Shown here: positions 1-6,880 of the stretch, one piece after another | How the letters are laid out: each line of letters opens with the position of its first letter | Position numbering within the stretch: the stretch's first letter is position 1 | Origin: Rhodospirillaceae bacterium | Lineage (GTDB): Bacteria; Pseudomonadota; Alphaproteobacteria; Micavibrionales; Micavibrionaceae | Reading direction: 5' to 3' | DNA length: 10,368 nucleotides | Assembly: GCA_003452275.1 (NCBI GenBank) | Contig: DMIT01000210.1 | Span: 1-10,368 of the forward strand | Position numbers and translations under genes: made by a program | The notes under the pieces: model-generated | What the model was told of the DNA's origin: nothing | What the model saw: only the letters and a program-made list of their open reading frames with translations | Databases searched by the model: none

Positions 1-1155
1 GCAACCTATTATGATTCAACGGGCACTCTGCAAACTGCATCCAACAACATCCCACGCTTTGATTATGATCCTATCACTCATCAGCCGAAAGGTATCCTGA
101 TGGAAGAAAGCAGGAGGAATTATATGCGCAATGGAAATGCGATAGGATCTGTTTCGGGCACACCGGGGACGCTCCCAACTTATTGGCAAATTGGTGGGGC
201 CGGTTTTCCCGGGCTTACAAGAGAAATCATTGGTGCAGGAACTGAGTCTGGTGTTCCGTATGTCGAGATCAGATTCTCTGGGCCCCCAACAATCACCGGA
301 ACGAGCCTTCTGTACACAGAAGTCCCAAACGTGATTGGATCATCACTGGGGCAAACATGGTCAGCGACGTCCTATCTGAAACTGTCAGGGGGAAGCCTGA
401 CCAATTGCTCCGTTCAATTCGGCTTGTGGGAGAGGGATAGCTCAAGTGTAGCACTCACTGGACATTATAGCACCCTTCCCGTGACATCCACTCTTCAGCG
501 CTATATCTCCACAAACACGACCACGCACTCTTCAGTAAGCTATGTCGTACCAATGATCGGAATAAGTCATACAACGGGACAGGCCATTGATATAACCCTT
601 AGAATCGGAGGCGGGCAGATGGAACAAGCAGCTTTCCCGACTTCTTACATCCCGACCACCACAGCAACAGTGACACGGGCAGCGGATACTCTATCAATGC
701 CGACAAGCCCTTGGTTTAGCTCGGCAGAGGGCACATTCTTTGGTGAATTTACACCGGCAGCACTTCTTGATACTTATCCTCAAATCGGACTTTTCGGCGA
801 TGGGACAATGTCCAATTTTATTGCCTACACGTTGTCCCCTGCCAATCATCTTTTTGCGGAATGGAAACAAAGCTCCTCAACCCTTTTTTCATTAAATGCA
901 GGAGTTGCGGCAGCGAATACGACTACAAAGTTTGCAGGGGCTTATAAGAACGGATCATCCGCTATTTCTAAAAATGGCGCAGCACCGGTTACTTCATCGG
1001 CCACCATCTCAACATCATTGCCAGTCACCTTATTTTCGGTGGGGTCAAATATAGCGCGCGGGGGAATAGATGGACGATATACGGGTAACATGACCAAATT
1101 AAAATATTATCCGTTACGACCATCCAACAGCCAGTTGCAGCTTTTGGCCCAATAA
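1..1155 (+). CDS. Phage tail/spike-like structural protein, 5'-truncated by window edge
   Basis: The reading frame is open from base 1, so the gene starts upstream and the first in-window ATG (100) is probably internal. The translated start contains PRFDYDPITHQPKGILMEE at about nt 52-108. From memory this resembles the RFDYDP...G-L-L-I-E-E signature of many prophage structural proteins, where it leads into a carbohydrate-binding or jelly-roll module. Further on, GQMEQAAFPTSYIPTT (about nt 616-663) and the stretch beginning TRAAD match the end of that module. The last ~150 residues, rich in Ser, Thr and Gly and ending near LKYYPLRPSNSQLQ, look like a LamG/concanavalin-type domain. The likely role is a virion surface or receptor-binding component. 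AGA, AGG and ATA codons seem commoner than in the neighbouring genes, which fits phage origin. The exact virion position cannot be told. No attachment site, integrase or tRNA is visible. Confidence 0.75.
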   Translation, partial: ATYYDSTGTLQTASNNIPRFDYDPITHQPKGILMEESRRNYMRNGNAIGSVSGTPGTLPTYWQIGGAGFPGLTREIIGAGTESGVPYVEIRFSGPPTITGTSLLYTEVPNVIGSSLGQTWSATSYLKLSGGSLTNCSVQFGLWERDSSSVALTGHYSTLPVTSTLQRYISTNTTTHSSVSYVVPMIGISHTTGQAIDITLRIGGGQMEQAAFPTSYIPTTTATVTRAADTLSMPTSPWFSSAEGTFFGEFTPAALLDTYPQIGLFGDGTMSNFIAYTLSPANHLFAEWKQSSSTLFSLNAGVAAANTTTKFAGAYKNGSSAISKNGAAPVTSSATISTSLPVTLFSVGSNIARGGIDGRYTGNMTKLKYYPLRPSNSQLQLLAQ

Positions 1156-1183
1156 AGCCCCTCTGAAGATTATGAAAAAGCAA

Positions 1184-1222
1184 AAAAGAGGACAACTACG
1201 CACTCTCACGTTGTCCTCTTTT
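1184..1222 (+). terminator. Rho-independent terminator after the phage gene
   Basis: A perfect 13-bp inverted repeat (arms 1184-1196 and 1210-1222, AAAAGAGGACAAC / GTTGTCCTCTTTT) encloses a 13-nt loop. The 3' arm ends in TTTT, and the complementary strand also has a T-rich tail after the hairpin, so it may terminate in both directions. It lies 28 nt after the phage gene stop and insulates pyrB from phage transcription. Confidence 0.85.
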
Positions 1223-1223
1223 A

Positions 1224-1265
1224 TTGATTAAGTGTGCCAGTAAATTATTAATAAATCGTTACTGG
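1224..1265 (+). promoter_or_regulatory. Possible pyrB promoter with inverted-repeat operator
   Basis: Just after the phage terminator lies a perfect 7-bp inverted repeat, CCAGTAA (1237-1243) and TTACTGG (1259-1265), separated by 15 AT-rich bases. TTGATT at 1224-1229 followed 16 nt later by TATTAA at 1246-1251 could be -35/-10 elements, which would put the repeat across the core promoter. It begins about 60 nt before the pyrB start. The repeat is seen directly; the promoter and operator roles are inferred and weak. Confidence 0.3.
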
Positions 1266-1298
1266 AAAAAATATTCAGTCTGAGTCATAACCTTATCC

Positions 1299-2225
1299 AT
1301 GACACATCATCTTTCTGTAAAAAATCTTCTTGATATCCCGCCTCTTTCGGTTGAGGACATCCATATCATTCTGTCCCGCGCCACTTTTTTCAAGAAAGCT
1401 TTGGCCGATAAGACGGTGCCGCATACGCTGGACGGCAAAGTCGTTCTGACATTATTTACCGAAAATTCGACGCGCACCCGCAATTCTTTTGAGATGGCGG
1501 TACTGCGCCTTGGCGGAAAGCTCATGAACTGGGATGAAAAAGTCAGCTCTGCGCAGAAAGGCGAGACATTTTCCGACACGCTGCGCTTTTTAAACGGCTA
1601 TCAACCAGATGCGATTGTCATGCGCCACCATGAATATAACGCGCCGCACTATGTGCAATCCCTTGTCGATTGCCCCGTCATCAATGCGGGCGACAGTTAC
1701 CGCGAACACCCGACCCAATCCTTGCTGGACGCGTTGACCATCATCGAACATAAACAGAAAATCGACGGCCTGACGGTGGCGATTATCGGTGATCTGGCGC
1801 ATAGCCGTGTGGCCAATTCCAATGTGTCGCTGCTAACCAAACTGGGGGCCAATATTCACCTGATTGCGCCGAAGAATCTGCAACCGCAGAAAATTCCATC
1901 AAATGTCAAAGTTTTCGATACACTCGAAGACGGTCTTAAAGACTGCGATGTCGTCTATGTGCTGCGCATTCAAAAGGAACGTATGGATGCATCTGCCATT
2001 CCCGATGATACCGCCTATTACCACGCTTACGGCCTGACCCCCGAACGTCTGGCTATCGCCAAACGCGACGCCATCGTCATGCACCCCGGCCCGATGAACA
2101 GAGGCGTGGAAATTTCAGACGATGTCGCCGATGACCCGTCTCAAAGCGTCATCTTTCAGCAAGGTGCCAACGGCGTTCCTGTCCGCATGGCGGTAATGGA
2201 TTTATTGATCGGCAGCCGCATTTAA
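1299..2225 (+). CDS. pyrB: Aspartate carbamoyltransferase catalytic subunit
   Basis: It catalyses carbamoyl phosphate + L-aspartate to N-carbamoyl-aspartate, the committed step of pyrimidine synthesis in the cytoplasm. The 308 residues match the usual catalytic-chain length. The carbamoyl-phosphate loop STRTR is at 57-61, and SSAQKGET (83-90) supplies the Ser and Lys that neighbouring chains lend to the active site. HPTQ is at 137-140, the aspartate-domain motif RIQKER at 223-228, and HPGPMNRGVEI at 262-272. The HPGPMNRG form and the GVPVRMAV tail are typical of enzymes found with PyrC-like partners rather than the E. coli PyrB/PyrI type. No pyrC or pyrI follows here. The ATG at 1299 is the first start after an in-frame TGA at 1281; its Shine-Dalgarno is weak. 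The 3' end overlaps the convergent TyrA-like gene by 24 bp. Confidence 0.96.
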   Translation: MTHHLSVKNLLDIPPLSVEDIHIILSRATFFKKALADKTVPHTLDGKVVLTLFTENSTRTRNSFEMAVLRLGGKLMNWDEKVSSAQKGETFSDTLRFLNGYQPDAIVMRHHEYNAPHYVQSLVDCPVINAGDSYREHPTQSLLDALTIIEHKQKIDGLTVAIIGDLAHSRVANSNVSLLTKLGANIHLIAPKNLQPQKIPSNVKVFDTLEDGLKDCDVVYVLRIQKERMDASAIPDDTAYYHAYGLTPERLAIAKRDAIVMHPGPMNRGVEISDDVADDPSQSVIFQQGANGVPVRMAVMDLLIGSRI

Positions 2226-2957
2226 TTTTTCTTCCAGCACTTTGACAGCCGCAAAGAATTTTTCGGTTGTCTCTCTGACATAAGGGTTGTCGCGCTGGAT
2301 GGCCAGAAATAAGTCTTCGCTATCATAACGGATCAATTCGACCATATCGTTCAGGTGTCCGTATGTTTTGGTCTGCTGCTGAATATCGGGGACATCCATG
2401 CGCACGAAAACTTTGGCGATCATATGGGTGAGTCCCTGAACATACGCCATTTCCTGATCGTGTTTATCAGGGGTTGTCTCGAAGATATTCAAAAGCAACC
2501 TCTCTTTTAAAAATTCCGTCACGCAAGACACGCGTTCGCCGGCGACATTGCAAATCGTCACATTCAAATTTGCAATCCCGTTCTTACCGCTCTGTGGGCC
2601 GAATAACGGGTGCAGGCTGACCGCATCAACGCCCGCAGGGATCAAACATTTCAAAATTTCGACGGGCTTACATTTCACGGAACAGAGATCAATCACTAAC
2701 TGCCCTGCTTTTAAAAACGGCACAACGTCCGTGACTGTTCTTTCCAATTCTTTGACAGGCACGCAAAATACAATGATATCGCTTTTTGATACGTCTTCTA
2801 ATGATGTCACTGTCAGGTTATACGTATCCGCAACCTCATCCAGATTTTTATAGGCATCATATATGCGCACATCGAAATAAGGCGTGACATGCTTCAACAT
2901 AAATTCGCCGAACGCGCCGATACCGATAATGCCCAATGTCTGTTTTGCTTTTGTCAT
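2202..2957 (-). CDS. Prephenate/arogenate dehydrogenase family protein (TyrA-like)
   Basis: This is an NAD(P)-dependent TyrA-family enzyme, expected to decarboxylate and oxidise prephenate or arogenate in tyrosine synthesis. Counting from the GTG described below, an N-terminal Rossmann fold has GIIGIGAFG (13-21), with an acidic D38 ending strand two. FCVPV is at 68-72. The catalytic-region motif LHPLFGPQSGKNG is at 119-131, followed by an all-helical C-terminal half with THMIAKV at 181-187. The HPLFGPQSGKNG motif and the helical half resemble plant arogenate dehydrogenases more than E. coli TyrA (from memory). There is no chorismate mutase or ACT domain. The ATG at 2957 lies 1 nt after the rsmI stop; an in-frame GTG at 2969 would add four residues and overlap rsmI by 11 nt. 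It probably shares a transcript with rsmI. Substrate preference is not readable from sequence. Confidence 0.85.
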   Translation of the reverse strand: MTKAKQTLGIIGIGAFGEFMLKHVTPYFDVRIYDAYKNLDEVADTYNLTVTSLEDVSKSDIIVFCVPVKELERTVTDVVPFLKAGQLVIDLCSVKCKPVEILKCLIPAGVDAVSLHPLFGPQSGKNGIANLNVTICNVAGERVSCVTEFLKERLLLNIFETTPDKHDQEMAYVQGLTHMIAKVFVRMDVPDIQQQTKTYGHLNDMVELIRYDSEDLFLAIQRDNPYVRETTEKFFAAVKVLEEKLNAAADQ

Positions 2958-2958
2958 T

Positions 2959-3831
2959 TTACTCTTCACTCTTTATGGCCAATGCGGCGTTGTAAATCTG
3001 TTTTTTGGGAAGGCCCGTCGCCTCGACCACGGCGGCAACCGACTCTTTCAAACTCATAGTTTCCATGGCTTTCTTAAGCAAAGCATCGACATCGATCTCG
3101 TCCTTTTTCTCTTCACCGCGTCCGATGACCAGCACGATCTCGCCTTTTGGCTCTCCGTCCTTTTGAACATGTTGCAAAATACCCGCGACAGTGGACGGCC
3201 AGACCTCTTCGAATTTTTTGGTGAGTTCGCGGGTCAATGTCATCGGCCTATCCCCCAGCACCGCCAGAATATCTTTACAACTTTCCTCCAGTCGCGATGC
3301 ACTTTCGAAAACGACCAATGTTGAAGGAACATTTTTCCAGACTTCCAGCGCGTCACGGCGGGCCTTGGTTTTGGACGGCAGGAACCCGAGGAATGAAAAA
3401 TGATCGCTGGGAAGTCCCGACAATTGCAATGCCATCAATGGCGAATTGGCCCCCGGCAAACTCGTGACATAGATATTTTTCTCAAGACATTCGCGCACCA
3501 GTTTATATCCGGGGTCGGAAATCAGCGGCATTCCCGCATCCGAAATCAGCGCAACGGCCTTGCCTTCGGCAATCAGATTTAAAATATAGGGACGTTGCAG
3601 GTCGGCGTTATGGTCGTGATAGGCGATCAATTTCTGTTTGAAACCCAGCGCCTGAAATAATTTTCCGCTGACACGGGTATCTTCACACGCAACGACATCG
3701 GCCATTGCCAATGTATCAATGGCGCGCAATGTGATATCCCGTAAATTGCCAATCGGCGTTGCAACCAGATAAAGGCCTGATTTCAAAGGATTTTTTTGAA
3801 TATCTGTAAAATGGTACAAAGTCTCTGGCAT
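2959..3831 (-). CDS. rsmI: 16S rRNA (cytidine(1402)-2'-O)-methyltransferase
   Basis: RsmI uses S-adenosylmethionine to methylate the ribose of C1402 in the decoding centre of 16S rRNA. The 290-residue protein has the whole tetrapyrrole-methylase-type fold signature: VATPIGNLRDITLRA (23-37), ACEDTR (48-53), LISDAGMPLISDPGY (95-109), LPGANSPLMALQLSGLPSD (125-143) and FLGFLP (147-152). The C-terminal ~50 residues form the small helical extension usual in the family. The ATG at 3831 has no clear Shine-Dalgarno, but no better in-frame start lies close by. Only 64 bp separate it from the divergent LpoA-like gene, an arrangement matching E. coli yraL/yraM. Its stop at 2959 lies 1 nt before the ATG of the TyrA-like gene, so the two are likely co-transcribed. 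Confidence 0.95.
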   Translation of the reverse strand: MPETLYHFTDIQKNPLKSGLYLVATPIGNLRDITLRAIDTLAMADVVACEDTRVSGKLFQALGFKQKLIAYHDHNADLQRPYILNLIAEGKAVALISDAGMPLISDPGYKLVRECLEKNIYVTSLPGANSPLMALQLSGLPSDHFSFLGFLPSKTKARRDALEVWKNVPSTLVVFESASRLEESCKDILAVLGDRPMTLTRELTKKFEEVWPSTVAGILQHVQKDGEPKGEIVLVIGRGEEKKDEIDVDALLKKAMETMSLKESVAAVVEATGLPKKQIYNAALAIKSEE

Positions 3832-3895
3832 CGTGCTGTCATTTTGTGTAGGGTCTAGGCTTCAAATTTATCTCTAGATATTAAGGGAGCTTTCC

Positions 3896-5116
3896 ATGCA
3901 GCGCAATCTGCTTTCTGTGGGTCATATCTTTTTGTTAGGCACAGCCTTGTTGGCGATGGCTGGCTGTTCCGACCTGCAAAACAGCCCATGGCAAGCCTCT
4001 AAACAGAAAGCCCCACCCGCTACGGCTCCTTCCGTACAACCGCCAGCAACCATCGGCAACGTGCCACCACAAGCGGTCACCATCAACCCCAACGCCATGC
4101 CAGCGGCCGTCCCGCATGTTGCCAAAATCGCTCTGCTGCTCCCCTTGTCCGGCAAAGGCGGAGAAACCGGTCAGGCAATGTTGAATGCTGCGCAACTGGC
4201 AATGTTTGATTTGAATGCATCGTCAGTGTTCGAATTACGCCCCGAAGATACCGGCAAAGGCGCGACACAGGCGATGAACAATGCGATTGCGAGCGGTGCC
4301 AACCTCGTTTTGGGCCCTGTCTTTTCCACTGATACCAAGGCCGTTTCCCCTATCGCCCTGCAAAATAATGTGAATATCGTTTCTTTTTCGACCGATACCT
4401 CTGCCGCTGTGGGAAATACTTTCCTCATGGGCTTTATGCCGCAGGCACAGGTCAATTCCGTTCTGACCTATGCCAATGCCGCAGGCCGCAAACGCATCGC
4501 ATTGATTGCACCGCGTGATGTATATGGTGACTCTGTTGCCTCCACTTACTATATGTTCATGCAACGCTATGCGCTCGACAGTGCCGGAATCATCCGCTAT
4601 GACGCCGGCAAACTCCCCGCCCAAGCCGACCTTGCCGGCTTAAAGGCAGGGGTGGATGCGGTCTTGATTGCGGCATCGGCCATCGACTCCCATAAAATTT
4701 CAAATCTGATGACGTCCGCGGGCTATCCGGATGTCACCGTCAAACGTCTGGGCACCGGTCTGTGGGATCAACCGGATGCGCCGAAAATGACGGGGTTACA
4801 GGGTGCATGGTATGCGGCATCGTCCCCACGTCTGCGCAACCGTTTTGAACATCGTTATTTTGAAACCTACGGAACACAACCTCCGCGTCTGGCCTCCCTC
4901 GCCTATGATGCCACGGCCCTTGCCGTCGTATTGGCAAAATCGGGACAAGGCTTCGGACGCAATACCCTGACCAGCCCGAACGGATTTGCCGGCATTGACG
5001 GGATTTTCCGTTTTACCTCCGACGGAATTGCCGACCGCGGTTTGGCGATTCTCGAGATTAAAAACGGAGCATCCTCCATCCTTGTTGACGCACCCCAACG
5101 CTTTGGCGAACGGTAA
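3896..5116 (+). CDS. Penicillin-binding protein activator lipoprotein (LpoA-like)
   Basis: This is predicted to be an outer-membrane lipoprotein that stimulates a class A peptidoglycan synthase from the periplasmic side. A signal peptide (about 1-23) ends in the lipobox AMAGC with Cys24 as the lipidation site; Ser at +2 favours sorting to the outer membrane. A Pro/Ala-rich linker (39-73) leads into a periplasmic-binding-protein type I fold starting at KIALLLPLSGKGGETG (77-92), with LVLGPVFS following the pattern of the family. At 406 residues it lacks the N-terminal TPR half of E. coli LpoA (about 680 residues), as is common for alphaproteobacterial homologues. The Shine-Dalgarno AAGGGAG (3883-3889) sits 6 nt before the ATG. 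Its divergent neighbour is rsmI, as in E. coli, but yraN does not follow. The activator role is inferred from family and position; a solute-binding function is less likely. Confidence 0.85.
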   Translation: MQRNLLSVGHIFLLGTALLAMAGCSDLQNSPWQASKQKAPPATAPSVQPPATIGNVPPQAVTINPNAMPAAVPHVAKIALLLPLSGKGGETGQAMLNAAQLAMFDLNASSVFELRPEDTGKGATQAMNNAIASGANLVLGPVFSTDTKAVSPIALQNNVNIVSFSTDTSAAVGNTFLMGFMPQAQVNSVLTYANAAGRKRIALIAPRDVYGDSVASTYYMFMQRYALDSAGIIRYDAGKLPAQADLAGLKAGVDAVLIAASAIDSHKISNLMTSAGYPDVTVKRLGTGLWDQPDAPKMTGLQGAWYAASSPRLRNRFEHRYFETYGTQPPRLASLAYDATALAVVLAKSGQGFGRNTLTSPNGFAGIDGIFRFTSDGIADRGLAILEIKNGASSILVDAPQRFGER

Positions 5117-5269
5117 CAGGTCAAGAAAAAGAGAGGGGTATTTGCCCTAAAACTTCATATTTTTTTGTGTTTTCCTTACATTTTTCCTTGCCCTCAAGGG
5201 GATTTGCAGGATAAGACATACACTCGAAAAAATGAGAAAAAATCAGACGATTTAAAAGGTAATAGACAC

Positions 5270-5917
5270 ATGACTGCTCAAGCGGCCCAGGCATCAATAG
5301 AGATCAATCAAAATAATACAGCTGAACCTGTCATTGAAGAAGCGATTGCGCGTTCCAATGGCCGCCCGCGTTCGGAAAAATCGATGCAGGCGATTCTGGA
5401 CACCACTAATAAAATGTTGCTGATGTCCTCTGTCCGCGATATTTCTATCGAATCTGTCGCCAAAAAAGCGGGTGTCGGCAAGACCACCATTTACCGCTGG
5501 TGGCCTAATAAAGTGTCATTGGTTCTTGATGCGATTTCAGGGCCGATGAATTCCCTTCCGGCACCGGTCAGCGGCGGTAACCCGAAAGACCTGCTGGAAA
5601 AACAACTCGAACGCTTCGCGCGCGTTTGCCGTGGCCGCGGTGGAAAAATCATTGCCGAAGTCTATGCAGAATCACAGGGCAATGCCGAAACCCAAGCCTT
5701 GTTCTTTGAAAAATTCATGGTGCAACATGAAGAAATTCTGGCATCGATTCTGGAACAAGGTAAATCGTCGGGTGATTTCCGCACGACACTCAATACCGCT
5801 TTGACCGTGGATATGATTTACGGCGCATTCTTTTATCAATTGATGAGCAACCCGAACCCGCTCGACCAGAATTTCGCGAATGAAATCATTCTGGAAGCTT
5901 TGCGCATTTGTAAATAA
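5270..5917 (+). CDS. TetR/AcrR-family transcriptional regulator
   Basis: This is a one-component DNA-binding regulator of about 215 residues. After a ~30-residue low-complexity N-terminus, GRPRSEK (31-37) leads into the three-helix TetR DNA-binding domain. The helix-turn-helix is at about 58-80 and includes SIESVAKKAGVGKTTIYRWW. The C-terminal helical ligand and dimerisation domain resembles the group usually paired with a GRPR lead-in; its ligand is unknown. The ATG at 5270 is chosen because the HTH then sits at normal depth and AAAGG (5255-5259) precedes it. The frame is open back to 5165, but that extension is not protein-like. The next gene begins 1 nt after the stop, so the two form an operon. 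Candidate operators are the palindrome at 6761-6778 or a site in the 5117-5269 leader; neither is proven. Confidence 0.9.
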   Translation: MTAQAAQASIEINQNNTAEPVIEEAIARSNGRPRSEKSMQAILDTTNKMLLMSSVRDISIESVAKKAGVGKTTIYRWWPNKVSLVLDAISGPMNSLPAPVSGGNPKDLLEKQLERFARVCRGRGGKIIAEVYAESQGNAETQALFFEKFMVQHEEILASILEQGKSSGDFRTTLNTALTVDMIYGAFFYQLMSNPNPLDQNFANEIILEALRICK

Positions 5918-5918
5918 C

Positions 5919-6617
5919 ATGACCGAAGAAACAATTATCCTTGAGCAGACTGTATCGGCAGAAGAAGACGTCCCCAATTGCGGGCTGTACATGATCCTGC
6001 CGGATACGGATGACCATGATAAGCAATGTTTCAAATTGGCGCAGGCTCTTCACGGAGCCAACCGCTTTTCAAATTACAGCATGAACCGCCATATCGTCGA
6101 ATTTCGCCAGAATGCGAAAAATCCGGTCAGTGAAGTCGCTGTCAAAGCCTATCAGGAAACCTGTTTTAAAAACGGCTTTATCTTCGTCGTGGCCGATGAT
6201 GCGCGCCTTGCGCGGGCTGTGAATGCAGATGGCGTCATTTGTTCGTCGATCCCGAAAGCCAGCGAAGCCCGCAAAATGCTCAGCGAAGACGCTATTATCG
6301 GCCTGCGCTGCTCCACCAAAGCGGCTGCAAAATCCGCGCTTGACCATGATCTGGATTTCATCACGATCTACAGTGATAAAGACGGTGATCCGCTGCTCGA
6401 TATTCTCAACTGGTGGACAACGGCAACCGATAACCCGATCGCGGTCGAAGGCCCGTTCAATCAGGAAAACTGCCAAAGCTTCGTGAATGCCGAGGCCACT
6501 TTTATTGACTCCTCCCACCATATCTGGACACACCCGTCAGGCAACCCGATGCAGGGCGTGGTCAATATGCTGGATGCTTTCGAACGCTATAAACCCCTCC
6601 GCAAGAATATCAATTAA
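5919..6617 (+). CDS. ThiE/TenI-like TIM-barrel protein, catalytic motifs degenerate
   Basis: The 232-residue product aligns by eye with thiamine-phosphate synthase (ThiE) and TenI. FVVADDARLARAVNADGVIC (89-108) follows the layout of the ThiE F-I-I-N-D-R...ADGVHLGQ segment. IIGLRCSTKAAAKSALDHDL (126-145) follows the I-I-G-x-S-x-H-S helix segment, and NPIAVEG (172-178) the P-V-x-A-I-G-G strand. The residues that bind pyrophosphate and pyrimidine in ThiE are altered: N-D becomes A-D (92-93), HLGQ becomes ICSS (107-110), and the IGGI glycines become VEGP (176-179). It is therefore probably not a working ThiE; a sensor, altered-substrate or TenI-like role is possible. The ATG at 5919 follows the TetR stop by 1 nt, with no strong Shine-Dalgarno, suggesting translational coupling. 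An in-frame ATG at 5880 inside the TetR gene is less likely. Family assignment is moderate; function unknown. Confidence 0.65.
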   Translation: MTEETIILEQTVSAEEDVPNCGLYMILPDTDDHDKQCFKLAQALHGANRFSNYSMNRHIVEFRQNAKNPVSEVAVKAYQETCFKNGFIFVVADDARLARAVNADGVICSSIPKASEARKMLSEDAIIGLRCSTKAAAKSALDHDLDFITIYSDKDGDPLLDILNWWTTATDNPIAVEGPFNQENCQSFVNAEATFIDSSHHIWTHPSGNPMQGVVNMLDAFERYKPLRKNIN

Positions 6618-6622
6618 ATCCA

Positions 6623-6651
6623 TTGACAATTTGGGTTTATTTTCCTAATAT
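6623..6651 (+). promoter_or_regulatory. Near-consensus sigma-70-type promoter in intergenic DNA
   Basis: TTGACA (6623-6628) and TAATAT (6646-6651) are separated by exactly 17 nt, with transcription expected to start near 6658. It begins 5 nt after the stop of the ThiE-like gene and points at a stretch with no convincing gene before the leftward ahp operon ends. It is the best promoter-like sequence I found in the window. A TTG-initiated 76-codon frame overlaps the -35 box, but I do not believe it is coded. Confidence 0.5.
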
Positions 6652-6669
6652 AACAACAGGCTCATCACC

Positions 6670-6709
6670 CCTGCCTCGCCCCGCCCCTCTTGGCGGGCAA
6701 TGGCACAGG
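6670..6709. repeat. GC-rich imperfect palindrome (hairpin), possibly REP-like
   Basis: An inner perfect 6-bp stem, CCCGCC (6680-6685) with GGCGGG (6692-6697) around a 6-nt loop, is nested in an outer stem. The outer stem pairs CCTGCC (6670-6675) with 6702-6709, leaving a 2-nt bulge at 6704-6705. No T-tract follows on either strand, so it is not a standard terminator. It is much more GC-rich than the flanking intergenic DNA, which suits either a dispersed palindromic element or the 5' hairpin of an RNA started at 6658. A second small hairpin, GTTTT/AAAAC (6714-6728), follows directly. Confidence 0.45.
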
Positions 6710-6760
6710 CTTCGTTTTCAATCAAAACCACCCACCCGACCTTCAAAAATTTTCGGGAAC

Positions 6761-6804
6761 GAACTAATAGATCGGTTCATAAAAACCGCAAAACGAACTG
6801 ATAG
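6761..6804. promoter_or_regulatory. Operator-like GAAC...GTTC palindrome plus third half-site
   Basis: GAACTAAT-AG-ATCGGTTC (6761-6778) is an 18-bp palindrome with six of eight arm positions symmetric. A third copy of the half-site, AACGAACTGATAG (6792-6804), matches AACGAACTAATAG (6758-6770) at 12 of 13 positions, 34 nt away in direct orientation. The size fits a TetR-family operator. A weak TTCAAA-N17-TAATAG promoter (6742-6770) would have its -10 inside the palindrome. A short hairpin CGGTT/AACCG (6773-6788) overlaps it and is an alternative reading as RNA structure. The regulator binding it is unknown; the TetR protein 0.8 kb upstream is a candidate by proximity only. Confidence 0.3.
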
Positions 6805-6845
6805 CCCCTCAATAAAATCAATGACTTACCTTTTCAAATGCGAAG

Positions 6846-6880
6846 AAAAATAAAGCCCCCCCGCACTGGCGGAGGGCTTT
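6846..6880 (-). terminator. Rho-independent terminator of the ahpC-ahpD operon
   Basis: Read on the minus strand, AAAGCCC-T-CC pairs with GG-G-GGGCTTT (positions 6880-6871 with 6861-6852, one mismatch) around a short loop. It is followed by TTTATTTTT ending at 6846. It starts 20 nt after the ahpD stop. On the plus strand the hairpin has no T-tract, so it is a poor terminator in that direction. Confidence 0.8.

Noticed and set aside
5128..5165. AGGG/CCCT hairpin after the LpoA-like gene followed by a T-run
   Set aside because: The stem is only four pairs and the T-run begins well downstream, so it does not make a credible terminator.
5165..5269. N-terminal extension of the TetR protein
   Set aside because: The extension has an atypical composition, begins in T-rich DNA without a Shine-Dalgarno, and would put the HTH unusually deep; the ATG at 5270 has AAAGG upstream.
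5880..5918. Earlier start for the ThiE-like gene inside the TetR gene
   Set aside because: It would overlap the TetR gene by 38 nt and add 13 residues unlike the family; the ATG 1 nt after the TetR stop is the simpler choice.
6623..6853. Open frame of 76 codons starting with TTG, containing MTYLFKCEEK at its end
   Set aside because: The TTG is the -35 box of a promoter, there is no Shine-Dalgarno, the product has no recognisable motif, and the frame runs through a hairpin-rich GC block.
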